Shown here: positions 10,192 through 22,258 of the stretch, one piece after another
Numbering within the stretch: the stretch's first letter is position 1
How the letters are laid out: each line of letters opens with the position of its first letter
Source of the DNA: Pseudeuparius sepicola
Taxonomy: Eukaryota > Arthropoda > Insecta > Coleoptera > Anthribidae
Direction of reading: 5' to 3'
DNA: 64,000 bases
NCBI GenBank assembly: GCA_963920635.1
Contig: OY987298.1
Coordinates: 109,063,309 to 109,127,308 of the forward strand
Notes under the pieces: model-generated
Told to the model about the DNA's origin: nothing
What the model saw: the letters and a program-made list of their open reading frames with translations, nothing else
Database searches by the model: none
Position numbers and translations under genes: made by a program

Positions 10192-13100
10192 ATTCGTTTA
10201 ATGGCTAACCTGTAACGAAAAATTCCCAAGAGAGGCCAATACACGCGGGTCATGCACATGATGTGACGTGAGCCCACATTCGCGTCGAGATTTCCCTTCT
10301 GTTAGAATATTGCTGAAATATTTACAACCGGAGTATCTGCTTACCTAGGCCTATTAATCTGAAAGTTTTATTCATGATATAATTAGGTTTTTTGCAACTA
10401 TGCATTCGCTAAGTTGTGTTGTCGTTACCGCTCTTAGAACTTTACGCAATTAAATTTTAAATAAATTGTTTGATAATTCAAAATGTTGTTATTATTATTT
10501 TTTTATGACTGTTCATAATTATATTTTACCCCCTAACTTTTTCATTTTTTACAAATAAAAAATGTTAAATGAAAAAGTTGTAGACAGAAACGTGTACTTC
10601 TTAACCATTATGTGAATAATTATACAAGGCATTCCACTTAAGTGTCGCAAAATAAACTTCGGTTTTTTTTAAATAGTATAGCTCAGCTTAAAGTTCTCAA
10701 AAAGGACTTTTCAGCAATATATGATACTGGGTATATTCCTCTGTCAGATTCGTCGTAGATTGCGGGCTGGGGGCAAGCCGTGCGGCTTCCAAGAATCGAA
10801 GGTCAACTGGGGGTCACACGTGTCCCAAAGGTCAACTGAGGTCAAGCTGTGACGTCACGTGACCTCGGCTGTGACGTAGCCAAAATGCTCGCATTTCTGG
10901 CCTTATGGAGATTAACATGGGGCAAGTGGCTTGGAACTATCTTAGCATATCTACTTTGGCTTAGATTTTAATCTAGTCCAAAAAAGATGTCAGTTTTGCC
11001 ACAAAAATCGTAACATGATTGTGATTAAAGAGGTAAACTAGACTTTCTTTAGAATGCGGAATTTTTATTTCGCGCAATCTGCGATGGCTGTAGCTCGGAG
11101 GGGGTGCATTTTAGGGCACATACTTGAAACACCCTGTACATATTAGTATACATAGTTTGTGCTTCTGTTCATTACTAATATGCTCAGAAAAACTGCGGGA
11201 ATTATAGTTATGAGTTAAGGTGATGGTTGAATATACAATTTTATTATATCGGGTTTGAAACTCGGCCATCCATCAATCAACTTATTGACAATCCGGCAAC
11301 ATTTATAAAGGGAACCTCGTCGCCCGAAACCTTTTATACCTTCTAAATTTAATTTAATTTCATCACACCTTGCCAAAGTATTTAATCTAAAATCAACCGA
11401 TTAAACGGACGGGCCGATAAAAGTTGTAATCGGTTCAGTGATAGATTGGACGCGACCATAATGTACCTCGTTAGGACACAAGGGTCCACGAATCGACTTT
11501 CAGTGAACTCCAGAACCATAATATACCCACCTTTACCAAAACACTAAAATACGTTCAATCATTTTATTAGTCGAGTTTGACTACAAAGAGCTCGTTTCAG
11601 AGGATATCGAAGATCAAATTAAGGTGAAAATTGTAAAACAATCTTTAAGCGTAAAATATAGGTATTCGAGGTCACCTCAGTCATATAGAAGATGGTTAAA
11701 AATAATTTAAAGGACTGAATGGTCTCGGGTGTTAGAAAAATTGAAGTTATGTTGTAGCAATTAGTTTATTGTAGGAAAAGAAAGAAAAATGCTGCAGTCA
11801 TTTTAGTATCAACCAAGTCACGCTTCAGAAGTAAAAAGTAAAAAAAAATAGATTTTTGAATCTTAATTGTATTAAAACTATATCTACATTTCTACATATT
11901 GTATATTAGAGAAACTTATCAGAACAACTTTTGAAAACACTTCTTTTATGAAAATAATTTCCCTTCCTTATAAAGGTGAATTAAATTGAAAAATGATAAA
12001 AAAAATTCTCTGACATGACAATCACAGTGTGCCATCTTTTGTCTGGTCAGAAAGAGATTAATCCTGTAATCTACTATGAAAGGGTATAGGTATATACAGT
12101 GTGGCCCGTTTGGAATGGAGACACCTCTGTAAAATTTTTGTTTTTTTATCCGAATTTAGCCGGTTTTTTTTCTAATGGTAGGTCACAAAAAATTCTATTT
12201 TGGGCGCGAAGTTTCAGGTCTTAATCTCTATCTCCAAGGCCTACTACGAATTTTTAGCGATTTTTTTATTTAAAATCTGACACCACAGCGTTAATCAGGA
12301 CACCCCAAAATCCCCACATACCAAATTTGAACAAAAAATATGCAGGTAGTTCCATTCTGCGGGTTGTCAAAGTTGAGCAAAATGGGAATTTCAAAAGCAT
12401 CTGGCAAGTCAAGTGTGCCGTGTGCCATGGAATCCCCTCAAAATAGTTAAATGGTCAACAGGACGGCTCAAAGTGTTGGTGTGCAAAGATCCAATACAAA
12501 AATATACAGGCTATTTTTCTCTGGGCCATTTCCAAAAAATTCAATATTTTTGATAAATTGTAAAATGTAAAATTGTTAGGTATTTTTGCTCCGACTTTGA
12601 TGAACGTTTTTTTATATTTATATTTTTCTTAAAATCTTAGCAACCCGTTGAAATTTCTTAACTTTCTTTATATGGCATGTTACTAGGTTCCCGAAAACGC
12701 AACCTTGCCTTATCTCTTTTTAGTTTCGGAGATCTTCATGCTGAATTTTGAAATTCGAGCAAACTGATGTATACTGAGAAAAATTTCCGCATCAGATATT
12801 TTCTAAAGCATTCCTTGCATAGGCATTACTTTAAGTATTAACATTCTGGAATAAATTAAATTTCTCGCGTTGGGCTTTACTCATTTCCATCTATTCGCAC
12901 AGCTCGGCAAATTATGTTAACCGCATATTTAGACAGTGATGGTGCTTGAAAGTAAAGAAATGCACACAGGGTGACAATTTTAGAAATTCAAATAATATTA
13001 GACTATGACAACTTTTGACACCCGCAGGAAAAAATCGTTCTCTTTCAAAAAAAAGTGAAATCATAATGAATACCGAAGGTGGGTCCGACTTGGGCACTGC

Positions 13101-13578
13101 ATTCACTCTTTTAGCTCCTATGATATGTGCCAAAATCGTTCGGCTAGTGTAGGGCAATAAATAGTGCAACTGCAATCTCGAAAAACAAAAAAGCATCAAC
13201 AATAAGGGATAAGCTTATAAAAAAAGGTACTTCATATTTTTGATCAGGGAAGGCATTTTGGCTAGAATTTTTATAAACGCATTGAAATAAATATGAAAAA
13301 TAGAAGCTTTCTCAGAATGGGTAGGTACTTAATATTTTATGCCCATGGTTAATTCGAATTTTTTCATTCGTTTAAACTATTTGCCTTGAAAATTTGAAAA
13401 ATGTTCGCCTGCGGCGCAATTTTCTATCTGCAAAAAGGAATTTTTATATATTTTTTTAAATTTGATACCCCCTAATTACAATGTCTAACTACCTACGAAA
13501 TTGGAATTCGGCCAATCCCAAGAGTTTTTTCCGGTGTGCCACTGAGTACAGTCATTGTGTCAAAAAAGAGCATAGATA
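10192..13578. other. Gap without gene; low-copy block and hairpin-element fragments
   Basis: No gene seen. 11225-11560 is less AT-rich, lacks terminal repeats and looks low-copy. A family-A hairpin fragment (shares AATCTGAC, CACAGCGTTAATCAG and GTCAAGTGTGCCGTG with 726-1867) occupies about 12240-12470. A lone CACCCTGTA end sits near 11131. 10795-10875 contains repeated GGTCAACTG and a TGACGTCACGTGACCTCGG cluster. Confidence 0.45.
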
Positions 13579-14103
13579 TACAGGGTGATTCAGTTTTATT
13601 CTGCGACACTTCAACAGGTGATAGAAAACCAAAAAATAACCGCACTTTCTTCTATAAACTATATCGTTTTAAGACCTTATAAAAAAGTTACAGGGTGTTA
13701 AAGTTGTAATAAATATGTGGAATTTATTGAATATTTACCAAACTAGTTGAGATATTTAAGTCATATTTGGTACACGTTATAACGGCATGGGTTAGCATAA
13801 AACCTGTTAATATCAAACACCTTGAACAACCAGTGGCGTAGAAGTGGGTAATTAGTATAATTGTTTTTAGAAAAAAATGAACCACCTTGTATAGCAATAA
13901 AATGTATTCAATTTCTTATGTATATTTTAATTTTAAACAAAAACGTTCTCTTAGCATTTTTTCATATGTGTCATGGTTTCATAGCAAATTGTAACTTTTT
14001 AATAAGGCCTTAAAATGCTATAGTTTATAAAAGAAAGTGCGGTTATTTTTTGGTTTTCTATCACCTGTTGAAGTGTTGCAGAATAAAACTGAATCACCCT
14101 GTA
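13579..14103. mobile_element. Hairpin MITE, TACAGGGTGATTC ends, ~525 bp
   Basis: The left arm 13579-13695 and right arm 13987-14103 are inverted copies, with TACAGGGTGATTCAG against CTGAATCACCCTGTA at the tips and the internal block AACCGCACTTTCTTCTATAA mirrored. There is no coding capacity. A related single arm is visible at about 45497-45615. Confidence 0.85.
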
Positions 14104-14190
14104 CTTTTGGAGATTTTTTGCTTGCATTTTTGGTAGGAATTTTCCTTATATAATGCGGTTGTCATTAAAATGACAAAGATATGGTTATAC

Positions 14191-14520
14191 GGGTGAGTCT
14201 GAAATAACTGGCATCCTTTTTTTGGGTAAGAGAGATGGTCATTCTGAACAACTTTTCTTAATATTTTTTTTTTCCTATCGCCGAAATTTTTCTCTAATTA
14301 ACCTACCTAAAATGCCCCCTCTAGAAGACACGGCACTGTCGAATAGCGTAAACTCGGTCTCAAAATACTATACTGTTGATGATTTACCATTTTCTACTCG
14401 GTTGTTGGCAGGGCGCCAGTGCCGTGTTTTCATAAGGGAAAAAAAATTATTAAGAAAAGTGGTTCAGAATGACCATCTCTATTACCCAAAAAAAGGATGC
14501 CAGTTATTTCAGACTCACCC
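14191..14520. mobile_element. Hairpin MITE, GGGTGAGTCTGAAATAAC ends (copy 1)
   Basis: The tips GGGTGAGTCTGAAATAACTG and CAGTTATTTCAGACTCACCC are perfect inverted repeats, and the inversion continues through GGTCATTCTGAACAACTTTT. A second copy is at 47111-47496. The 108-codon open frame inside is a by-product of the hairpin. Confidence 0.85.
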
Positions 14521-15893
14521 TTTATACACATGGATCTATCGATTTTGATTACAATTAGATTTTAATGAACTTGCTTATTATTTCTAGCAACCATTATTCA
14601 AGCTGGCGAATATACCTAATTTTTATTACCTACTTACACAACACTCAATACTCCTAAGTTTCAGTCGCCCAATTGCCACTTAGACTCAACAATACCAGAA
14701 GCATATGGCATATGCACGCTTTGTGATGCAAGTGAACTCTAATCCCATCATTTTCTGCGAAACGCATAATAGCGTATGCAAATTTTTCAATCATTGTGGA
14801 GGCTCCACTTCTGAAGCACTAGCACGTGTCACGGCCTGATCCCGACCTGTATAGAACGCTTTTCAACGATTCTTATATGCATATTAAATTTTAAGGGTGG
14901 TCCCATGGCGGTAACTCGCATTATTATTGAATCACCTACACAGGTTACTATGTATTTACTCGATGCATCTCTATTCTACTTGACAGCATTATTAAGGTAC
15001 TCACGATATGTTTGTCAGCTTTTGCCAGCGGCTTCGCTCGCATACGCTTCGGATATGACAAAATTAGTTTCTAATTAAGGAACTAGCAAATCAAGCGGGA
15101 TGAAAGCTATCATTTATGTGTTAGTTCAGGATATTGAGCAATATCGTGAGGAATATTTCAGTTAAATAAAGACACTAATTCGCACTACAAACTAATAGTA
15201 TCTTAGAGGGGGTAACCTAGAAGGGATGACAATGGGCTTGGTAGCTACGAATAAAATTTAGAATTGATTTGATGATTGTAATTGCATACTAGAGTCACCT
15301 AGATACTCACAAGCTCACTAGATAAATTTAAGGTTCTTTTTTACCCACATCCGTGAAGCAACTTATGTGGGTATATGTTAACTAATTTCATACAACCTAT
15401 AAACTCTAAACTTAATACTTTATAATAATTCGTTATTCGAGTTTGCACTAATTATTATTTGTTTTTATTATTTAAATAATTTACTACTAAATATTCCTGT
15501 AGTTCATAAAGTTTATTGGTAGCACTTGCATAGGTACAAACATTTCAATAAAATCGATGATTTGAAGGTCAAACAAAAGGAAGGTTGATTTTGATTTCAA
15601 AACTGCCCCAAGAATTCAATAGCATTATTCATTTGACCTACCATTTCTTCAGCGGCCACACAAAACTTATACAAGCCATTTCTATATGTTTTTTCTTACT
15701 TTCCTGAAGTTCAGATGTATCGGGTTTCGACCTCATTGCATCACAGTAAGTACTTGTATTCAATGCTATCTTTTGAGAGTAAAAGGAGTAGTACCATAAA
15801 ATTTCGGATTCTATTTTAGTTTAGAACTGGGACGACCTGAAAAAAATGAAATACTTCAGGGTAATCTACTAATCCTCTATTATCTGCCTGTAT
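14521..15893. other. Gap without gene
   Basis: No gene, terminal repeat or RNA recognised. It is AT-rich intergenic sequence. Confidence 0.4.
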
Positions 15894-15901
15894 GTTGTTT
15901 T
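15894..15901. repeat. 8-bp target duplication (left), GTTGTTTT
   Basis: It is identical to 16824-16831 and lies immediately outside the hAT element ends. Confidence 0.85.
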
Positions 15902-16188
15902 TAGTGATGTAAAAATTTCTTGTTCTTGTCTTGCTCTTTCTTGTTCTTGTCTTGTTCTTGCTGCAAGAACAAGACAAGAAGTAGTGGAGCAAGAAGCAAG
16001 ACAAGACAAGAGTAGCTCCAGCAAGAAGACAATATTTTTGTCAAGAAATTTGCAAGAAACAAGATTTCTTGCTTTCTACCGATGGCAAGTGAATGAGACA
16101 AATAAACAAGGGAAACGTGATTTATTTAAATCATATTAATAAGAAACAAAGTAGGTAATTCTTTTATACAAAAAAAAACTAAAACTAC

Positions 16189-16332
16189 AGTTTGTTCAGC
16201 GAATGTTCGGCCCTACGTCACAACTACCGTGCTTGTCTTACTCATGAATATACGATGGATATCGGTCGTATATTCACGAGTTAGACAAGGACGAGAGTTG
16301 TGACGTAGGGCCGAACATTCGCTGAACAAACT
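16189..16332. mobile_element. 144-bp near-perfect palindrome nested in the hAT element
   Basis: AGTTTGTTCAGCGAATGTTC at 16189 is mirrored by GAACATTCGCTGAACAAACT ending at 16332, and the inversion runs through CGGCCCTACGTCACAACT. It is probably a small MITE with about 60-bp arms. Confidence 0.75.
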
Positions 16333-16474
16333 ATAGGTACCAAGGTAGGTACCTACTTAAATCTTAAACGTGAACATGACATTACTGACATTACTAGTAA
16401 CTAGTTACCTATGTGTATTTCTTACACTGCCCCATGCATTTAGACAGAGAAGGCATGATTCAGAATTTAGCCTA

Positions 16475-16585
16475 TTTCGGTGTTTTCTTATAACCAATGA
16501 TGCCTTCGAAAAAAAGTCTTTCGGCAGGAACTGACGTTGCCATAGTACTTAGAATATCCCTGGCCATTTTAGATAAAATAGGGTG
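16475..16585 (-). pseudogene. hAT transposase dimerisation-domain fragment
   Basis: The minus-strand peptide HPILSKMARDILSTMATSVP then AERLFFEGIIGYKKTPK matches the pattern of the hAT C-terminal dimerisation region (PxLxxxAxxxLxxPxTSVxxERxFS). Only about 37 residues survive; the rest of the transposase is gone. The cryptic start and upstream residues come from CAAGA repeats. It supports the hAT assignment given by the TSD and the inverted ends. Confidence 0.75.
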
Positions 16586-16823
16586 GGTCGCTCGGCGCCG
16601 GCGAGCGCGCAGAAGGCGTAAAATAAAGGGAATCCCCGAAAAAGAGTTGGGGAATCCCCTAAAAAGCAAGAACAAGAAGTAAGCAAGAGTCTTGCTAGCA
16701 AGACAAGAAATAACTGTGCAAGAAATTTGCAAGACAAGAAGTTGTTTTACATCTTGCCTTGCTTAGCAAGACAAGACAAGAAGTTGCCGAGCAAGACAAG
16801 AAATCTTGTTTTTTACATCACTA

Positions 16824-16831
16824 GTTGTTTT
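16824..16831. repeat. 8-bp target duplication (right), GTTGTTTT
   Basis: It matches 15894-15901. Confidence 0.85.
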
Positions 16832-16919
16832 ACATGTGACCATACTAGTCCATTATCTCGGCTTCATAGTCATTTGCAACTACTTTTTTTCCTATAAAAA
16901 AAACATGCTAGCCTCACTC

Positions 16920-17700
16920 CGAGAGTGACCCGAGGCGTTTATATTATAGGGCATCTCACTCTGAACGTGATCTTAGCTCCAGTTAATAAAATCGGTTATT
17001 TGTGCCAGAGTTACGCTATGGTCGCTGCTGCCAAGAGCATGGGGAACGAAGGAGTGACAAGTGACATGCACAAATACGAGGCAAAAAGCGCGTCGTCTGT
17101 CATGATTTTTGCTTTAGAGGTAATGTTTGTTGTGGTTTGTTGCAGAGACAACCGACAGTTTATTATATGATTGCATAAAAATGTTTTCAGATTTATAGTA
17201 TCTAAGGTTAGGGGTATCACTCCACATTCACCTAGAAATGGGAAAAAAGGTGGGGTAATTTGTTGTGACGTCTTGTCACTCTCACTTTCCCCTCCCTTAT
17301 AAGCGCACCCCAGTGCTTAAACCGCTACGAAAACTAGAAAACCGTATATTAATCCCAGTACAGACAATGCAGTATAAATCCTCCCCCCGATACAAGTTAT
17401 CAAAAGTTTTCAAATTATTATGCTTTCTTCTGTACAAGACGATCTCGATCTATTTTTTGTGTGACGTAAATAATGTTTTTAAAAATAAAACACCATAAAC
17501 TTTATGAATTTTATAGTTCTGATTTCAATTTGCACCTATTCAATTTTCGAGGGTGTAATGAGCCAAATAAAAAATCGGCGATAAAGGACCCCTCTAACAG
17601 AAGCTACCCAAAAATATCGTTGGAGACGCTTACTGTCGACGATAAATTTCAAATTGCGGCGGAGCAAAGGGCGTTTGCATCCGTCAGGGTATGATTGCGC
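16920..17700 (+). promoter_or_regulatory. Low-copy region with promoter-like signals, candidate Mip 5' region
   Basis: This block is less AT-rich than the surroundings and lacks transposon ends. Signals seen: TGACGTCTTG near 17268 and GTGACGTAAA near 17461 (CRE-like), TTATAAGC near 17296 and GTATAAAT near 17372 (TATA-like), and GT donor-like sites GAG|GTAATG near 17119 and CAGG|GTATGA near 17692. The Mip start codon lies only 4 nt inside its exon, so a non-coding first exon must exist upstream, and this block is one candidate. No transcript evidence is available. The two open frames here (near 16925-17119 and 17473-17694) match nothing I know. Confidence 0.2.
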
Positions 17701-20198
17701 CACAGCTAAAACAGGATCGGGATCACATCATTATATTTGTGAACTGTACGTTCTATTACGTATTACTAGGTACACATATTTTCTAAATATACAAAAGTAT
17801 TTATGTCATTACTAGTAAGTATTTTGATCGACTTTTTCCAGTTTATTATTAGGTATTAGTGTAAAATATAGGATTATGGGTGCGAGGTAGAAATACCAGT
17901 TTTCTCTATACTCAGCCGTTAAGAAGTTATACAGTGTGTTGAGGAAAGTCGATATCAATATGAAAAAATCTTCCAATTTTTAAAAATCCGATTTCAGAAC
18001 ATGTTGGTACATGGTTCTAATACCTACCTATATGTATATTGGCTCAAATAAGGTTATGCCGCTGTACTGCTTATCTAACTTACTTACCTAAAGATTTTAG
18101 CCACCCAATAAAAACAATTATTAATATTTTTTTTTAAATCGAAAATCACTTTGAGATTTTTTAGGTGAGAGAAGGGAAGAGGGGCAAAGTTGTGTAAAAA
18201 AATCTCAATAGCTTTGATTGTCCCTGGCTTCGCATTAAACACCCTAATTGTCATCATTCCGTATCACGAACTTTGATAATATACTTAATTGAGTCAAAAA
18301 TAAAAATGCGACGGTTATTAAAAATCTGAACCGTTCATCTTCTTCAGATGAAATTATTCATAAAGTAGATAGTTTATTCGGTCGTGCAATGGAAATCAAA
18401 CATAGGTACTTCCTATACCTTTATTAATTTGTGATTTGTTTGAATTTGTTAGAAGTTGGTATGTAGCTTAGATTAAAGGAGCAATAGACAGTCAGAAGCA
18501 TTGTTGAAACCTTCCTCAAAAAATCCCGCTACACCAACTTTCAAACTTTAATTTTGCAGCGAAAACAAATTAAAACAGATAAATTGCAATGTCTTACAAT
18601 TCTTAGGACTCTTTTAAATTGATGTATAGATATCTTAATTTAGTTATTAGTTTTCATATCAATTTGTATGCCGCAGATTAATTTGGTGTAGCGTGCGGAA
18701 ATTTGTTTATGTATGTATGTAGGTAATAAGTAAATTGGAATTCTGATACTTGCGTATTGAAAATACTACATTTATATTTGGGTAATGTAAAACGTCTAGT
18801 TTATTCGACAAGTCTTTATTTGTTTATCTTAAGAGGTCGGCCATCAACTAGCCATGAAAACAAAGCTCCAACGCGTTCATCATTATTTCCAGACGTGGAA
18901 AACTGATCGGACCGAGAGCACAGTAGATATACCAGGCCTGCAGTTCGATCTAAGTTTACTAAATCTAGGATACACTACGAACGACTTTCCAAATCAAACT
19001 TTACGATCCGAACGGAGCGGGTGAATTCTTCCTTATTATTCAAGTTATATGAAACTTAGACACAGCCAGACGGCCGAATACAAGACACGTAATATACTAT
19101 ATATATATAAAAATGGGCCGGGCGATGATTTGAATACAAATTTAAAACGGGAAAAAGAAATTTGGGGATAACGGAACGTGTTGAATACCTATTACATTAT
19201 TTTGCCCCGTTGAACAAAAAATTGATAAACTTCGACTAAGAAACTCCGTCACCGCATGCACTTGAATAAGTACGTAAGGAAAACATCCTCACTTTTCCAT
19301 ATGAAGAATTCAGGATGATTCTCTAAATCATAGTTATTATCATTAGAATATGCCATCATAATGCCTTCTGAAAGGCATACCTAACTGACTAAAATCACAA
19401 CCAAAATATCTGTCACTAACTCGATGGTCTCAAAGAAACATATTGAATGAAAATGTCGTGTGAGTCAAAGTCAAAATAAATATCAATATAATATTAGGTA
19501 TGTGTTGGTTTTTATATTATATTTTGATGATACACGTTCAGAGAGAGTCTTTCCTTGGTAAGGCAATGGCCGGGCTCGTTATTATCTACTTTAGCAGCTT
19601 GCTGTTGGTCAAATTGTCAATAAATGCGCTTTTTGGTGGTTCCGATTCCATTAGGTTTCTGCACCCCTCATATCAAGGGGGTTATCGTGCCTGGACCAGA
19701 GATTAGGAGAAGATATTTTCATAGTTCCCCAGTTCCCGATCACTATTAAAGATCACTGAACCAAGTGCCACCTTTTCGTATGCCATCTAGTTATGAAACC
19801 ATCACACTACTTGTGGTATTAACGAATATTTGAATTGCGAATATTGTTGAAAATGTCTAATAGATTTTTAAAATTTAATTAACTTTGAATTGCGAGTTTT
19901 TTCCAAAAATTCATTTTTCTGAACGACGCTTAAAAGCGCCTATGAGGACGTCGGTTTTCATGAAGTTTAATAATCAAAATTTTAATTGGAGACAGAGGAT
20001 ATTGTTATAAATCGAATGTCAATACACAGCAATTAAACCAAATTCAATCAAACATTGAAAAATGCAATGCAAGCGCTCACTGAGAAAAATATTGCATATT
20101 TTACATTTATTTTTAAAAATCATATAGCCATGGAATAATCACATTAATCACTCAATGGAAAGAGTAGTGTCTGTTCCTTTATGTCAATCTAAAAAATA
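17701..20198. other. Gap without gene
   Basis: No gene recognised. 18836-19080 is a less AT-rich, apparently single-copy block (contains CCAGACGTGGAAAACTGATC and GAACGGAGCGGGTGAATTC) that could be conserved non-coding DNA. The rest is AT-rich. Confidence 0.4.
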
Positions 20199-20935
20199 TA
20201 CAGGGTGGTCCAAACTTTATCAGCAATATTTTAAAAACTGCTAGAAAATTTCAAAAAGGGAGATTTTTTCATATAAACATGTATCCAAATCCTAGCGGTT
20301 TTCGATAAAGTTCAAAATTTTTTTATAGTTTTATTTTATATTTCCTAAAGGAAAAGTTAAGGCAAACATATTTGGTATAGTTTAGACACTCATTAAATAC
20401 TATAAATTAAATATAATTATTCAGCCCATCTACTTCCACCAGTGCCGGAGAGACGGGATCAACCATAATATTTTCTTATTGGAAAAGTATTTTTTTGCGT
20501 TCACTAAATTTTCCAATCAATTATAAGAAAAAAAAAACTATTCCAAAAAATGTAAATGTACTGTTTTTGAAAAATTCACTTTTGTGCGTTTTATTTTTTT
20601 AGCAGAAGAAAATCAAAGTAGGTTTAAGCTTTCGAAACTTTACACGCCTACTGAGTTTTTATTTCCGAACAATTTTCATATTTTGCCGTAAGACCTACGT
20701 AAAGCCCACTTTACTGATGCGAAAATTAAATTTTTTTTAAATTCCCTGGACATATGATTTTTTAATCTAGAAACCTTTTTGTAGGTTTTAGGGGTTTTTC
20801 TTGTCGCAAATGGCCTCTCCTGTCACCCAGAGCCGTTTGATCCATGACTTACGGGACACCCTGTATATTAGAGATACAAAATAAAAAAAAGTTGTTCATA
20901 TGTTTTCTAAAATTTATTTGTGGCGCAAACAGATC

Positions 20936-22177
20936 CATTTAATTTTTAATTGGGTTTTTCGCCACCAATCTGATCGAAACACAACTTTTTCAAGTTGCCT
21001 GGAAAATTCATAAATTCTTAATAGTGAAGGAACGCAACTTTAAACGTGTAACTCAAAAAATAACTTCAACAAATTTGTTTTCTGAGCTTTCGGAGAATAA
21101 ATCTTCCTCCTTTCTCAAAGATCATGCCACGCCAAAGTGAAGTGACAGATTAATAAATTTCAGGTTAAAATGTCATGACAACAGAAACAATAGTCTAGCC
21201 ACCTGCCTGATATTGTACCCTGTGTTCTATCTAATTATCTATACTAACTTCTCTTTGAATAAGTGGCAATAATATTTTACTGAATTCCACTGAACATGCA
21301 GCAACACAGTTGTCCGTATTTCCTAGAATAAATGCAGATTCTTTAATTTTTCGTCTATTTCCTACTTCTTCTTTGATAATTGGTTTGGGCCTATCCCACA
21401 ATATCCTATGATTGTTGTTATTAAAAGAATGTTCACATATTTTTGACTTAGAAATTTGATTTTGCCTGATATAATTTTTATGTTCTTTTAAACGAACGTT
21501 AAATGGCCTACAAGTCTCGCCAACATAGAACTTTCCACATTCACAAGGAATTTTATAAATGCAATTTTTTGAACTTTGTACCTCATTAAATGGTTTCGTT
21601 TTAACTAGCATTGATCTTAATGTATTTTTGGTTTTAAATACTGTTCTATGTTGGTGAAACTTGTAGGCCATTTAACCTTCGTTTAAAAGAACATAAAAAT
21701 TATATCAGGCAAAAGCAAATTTCTAAGTCAAAAATATGTGAACATTCTTTTAATAACAATCATAGGATATTGTGGGATAGGTCCAAACCAATTCTCAATG
21801 AAGAAGTAGGAAATAGACGAAAAATTAAAGAATCTGCATTTATTCTAGGAAATACGGACAACTGTGTTGCTGAATGTTCAGTGAAATTCAGTAAAATATT
21901 ATTGGCAGGTGGCTAGGCTATTGTTTCTGTTGTCATGACATTTTAACCTGAAATTTATTAATCTGTCACTTCACTTTGACGTGGCATGATCTTTGAGAAA
22001 GCAGGAAGATTTATTATCCGAAAGCTCAGAAAACAAATTTGTTGAAGTTATTTTTTGAGTTACACGTTTAAAGTTGCGTTCATTCACTGTTAAGAATTTA
22101 TGAATTTTCCAGGCAACTTGAAAAAGTTGTCTTTCGATCAGTTTGGTGGCGAAAAACCCAATTAGAAATTAAATGAA
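20936..22177. mobile_element. Penelope-like element fragments in head-to-head inversion
   Basis: 20936-21530 (minus) and 21645-22177 (plus) are inverted copies of the same Penelope-like 3' region. Each contains the C-terminal part of a GIY-YIG endonuclease followed by the same ~330-bp non-coding tail (ACACGTTTAAAGTTGCGTT mirrored). The minus arm carries about 110 bp more of the endonuclease N-terminal side, which forms the spacer. Inverted partial copies are a known insertion habit of Penelope-like elements. Confidence 0.75.
21231..21671 (-). pseudogene. GIY-YIG endonuclease domain of a Penelope-like element
   Basis: This is a 146-residue minus-strand open frame. The stretch from CIYKIPCECGKFYVGET through RPFNVRLKEHKNYIR is the GIY-YIG motif block, with YKIPCECG preceding FYVGET. 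A His (ICEHSFNNNNHRILW) and a conserved acidic region follow. Canonical elements have a reverse transcriptase upstream; it is absent here, so this is a 5'-truncated copy. The opposite arm (from about 21645, + strand) encodes the same segment starting at YVGETCRPFN. Confidence 0.8.
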
Positions 22178-22258
22178 GTTGTTCATATTATGTTGATCCC
22201 ATATAACATTTGTTAAGGTCTTTTTGCTCTTAAATTTTTTTTTAGGAAACCACCCTAT

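Larger units (their letters stand above)
15902..16823 (-). mobile_element. Non-autonomous hAT element with 8-bp TSD
   Basis: The element is 922 bp. Its ends are inverted: TAGTGATGTAAAAA at 15902 and TTTTTTACATCACTA ending at 16823. It is flanked by a perfect 8-bp duplication, GTTGTTTT, the hallmark of hAT insertion. Both subterminal regions are packed with CAAGACAAGAA/TTCTTGTCTTG motifs, which could be transposase-binding repeats (inference). Inside are a hAT dimerisation-domain fragment (16475-16585) and a nested 144-bp palindrome (16189-16332). Confidence 0.85.
20199..22258. mobile_element. Composite repeat block bounded by TACAGGGTGG and CCACCCTATA
   Basis: It opens with TACAGGGTGGTCC at 20199 and closes with GGAAACCACCCTATA near 22258, a loose inverted pair. 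Inside, 20490-20800 is an inverted relative of 27700-27970 (TTTTGTAGGTTTTA, ACTAAATTTTCCAATC), and 20936-22177 is an inverted Penelope-like fragment. The outer boundaries are tentative. Confidence 0.45.

Noticed and set aside
14222..14548. 108-codon open frame on the + strand
   Set aside because: It lies almost entirely within the 14191-14520 hairpin MITE and exists because both arms happen to stay open.
15816..16101. Two overlapping minus-strand frames rich in Lys/Thr/Arg and Leu/Ser
   Set aside because: They are translations of CAAGACAAGAA repeats in the hAT subterminal region.
21060..21110. Second hammerhead-like motif in the Penelope-like tail (minus strand GGAGGAAGAT...CTCCGAAAG)
   Set aside because: The CUGANGA box is not preserved, so it was not listed as a ribozyme.
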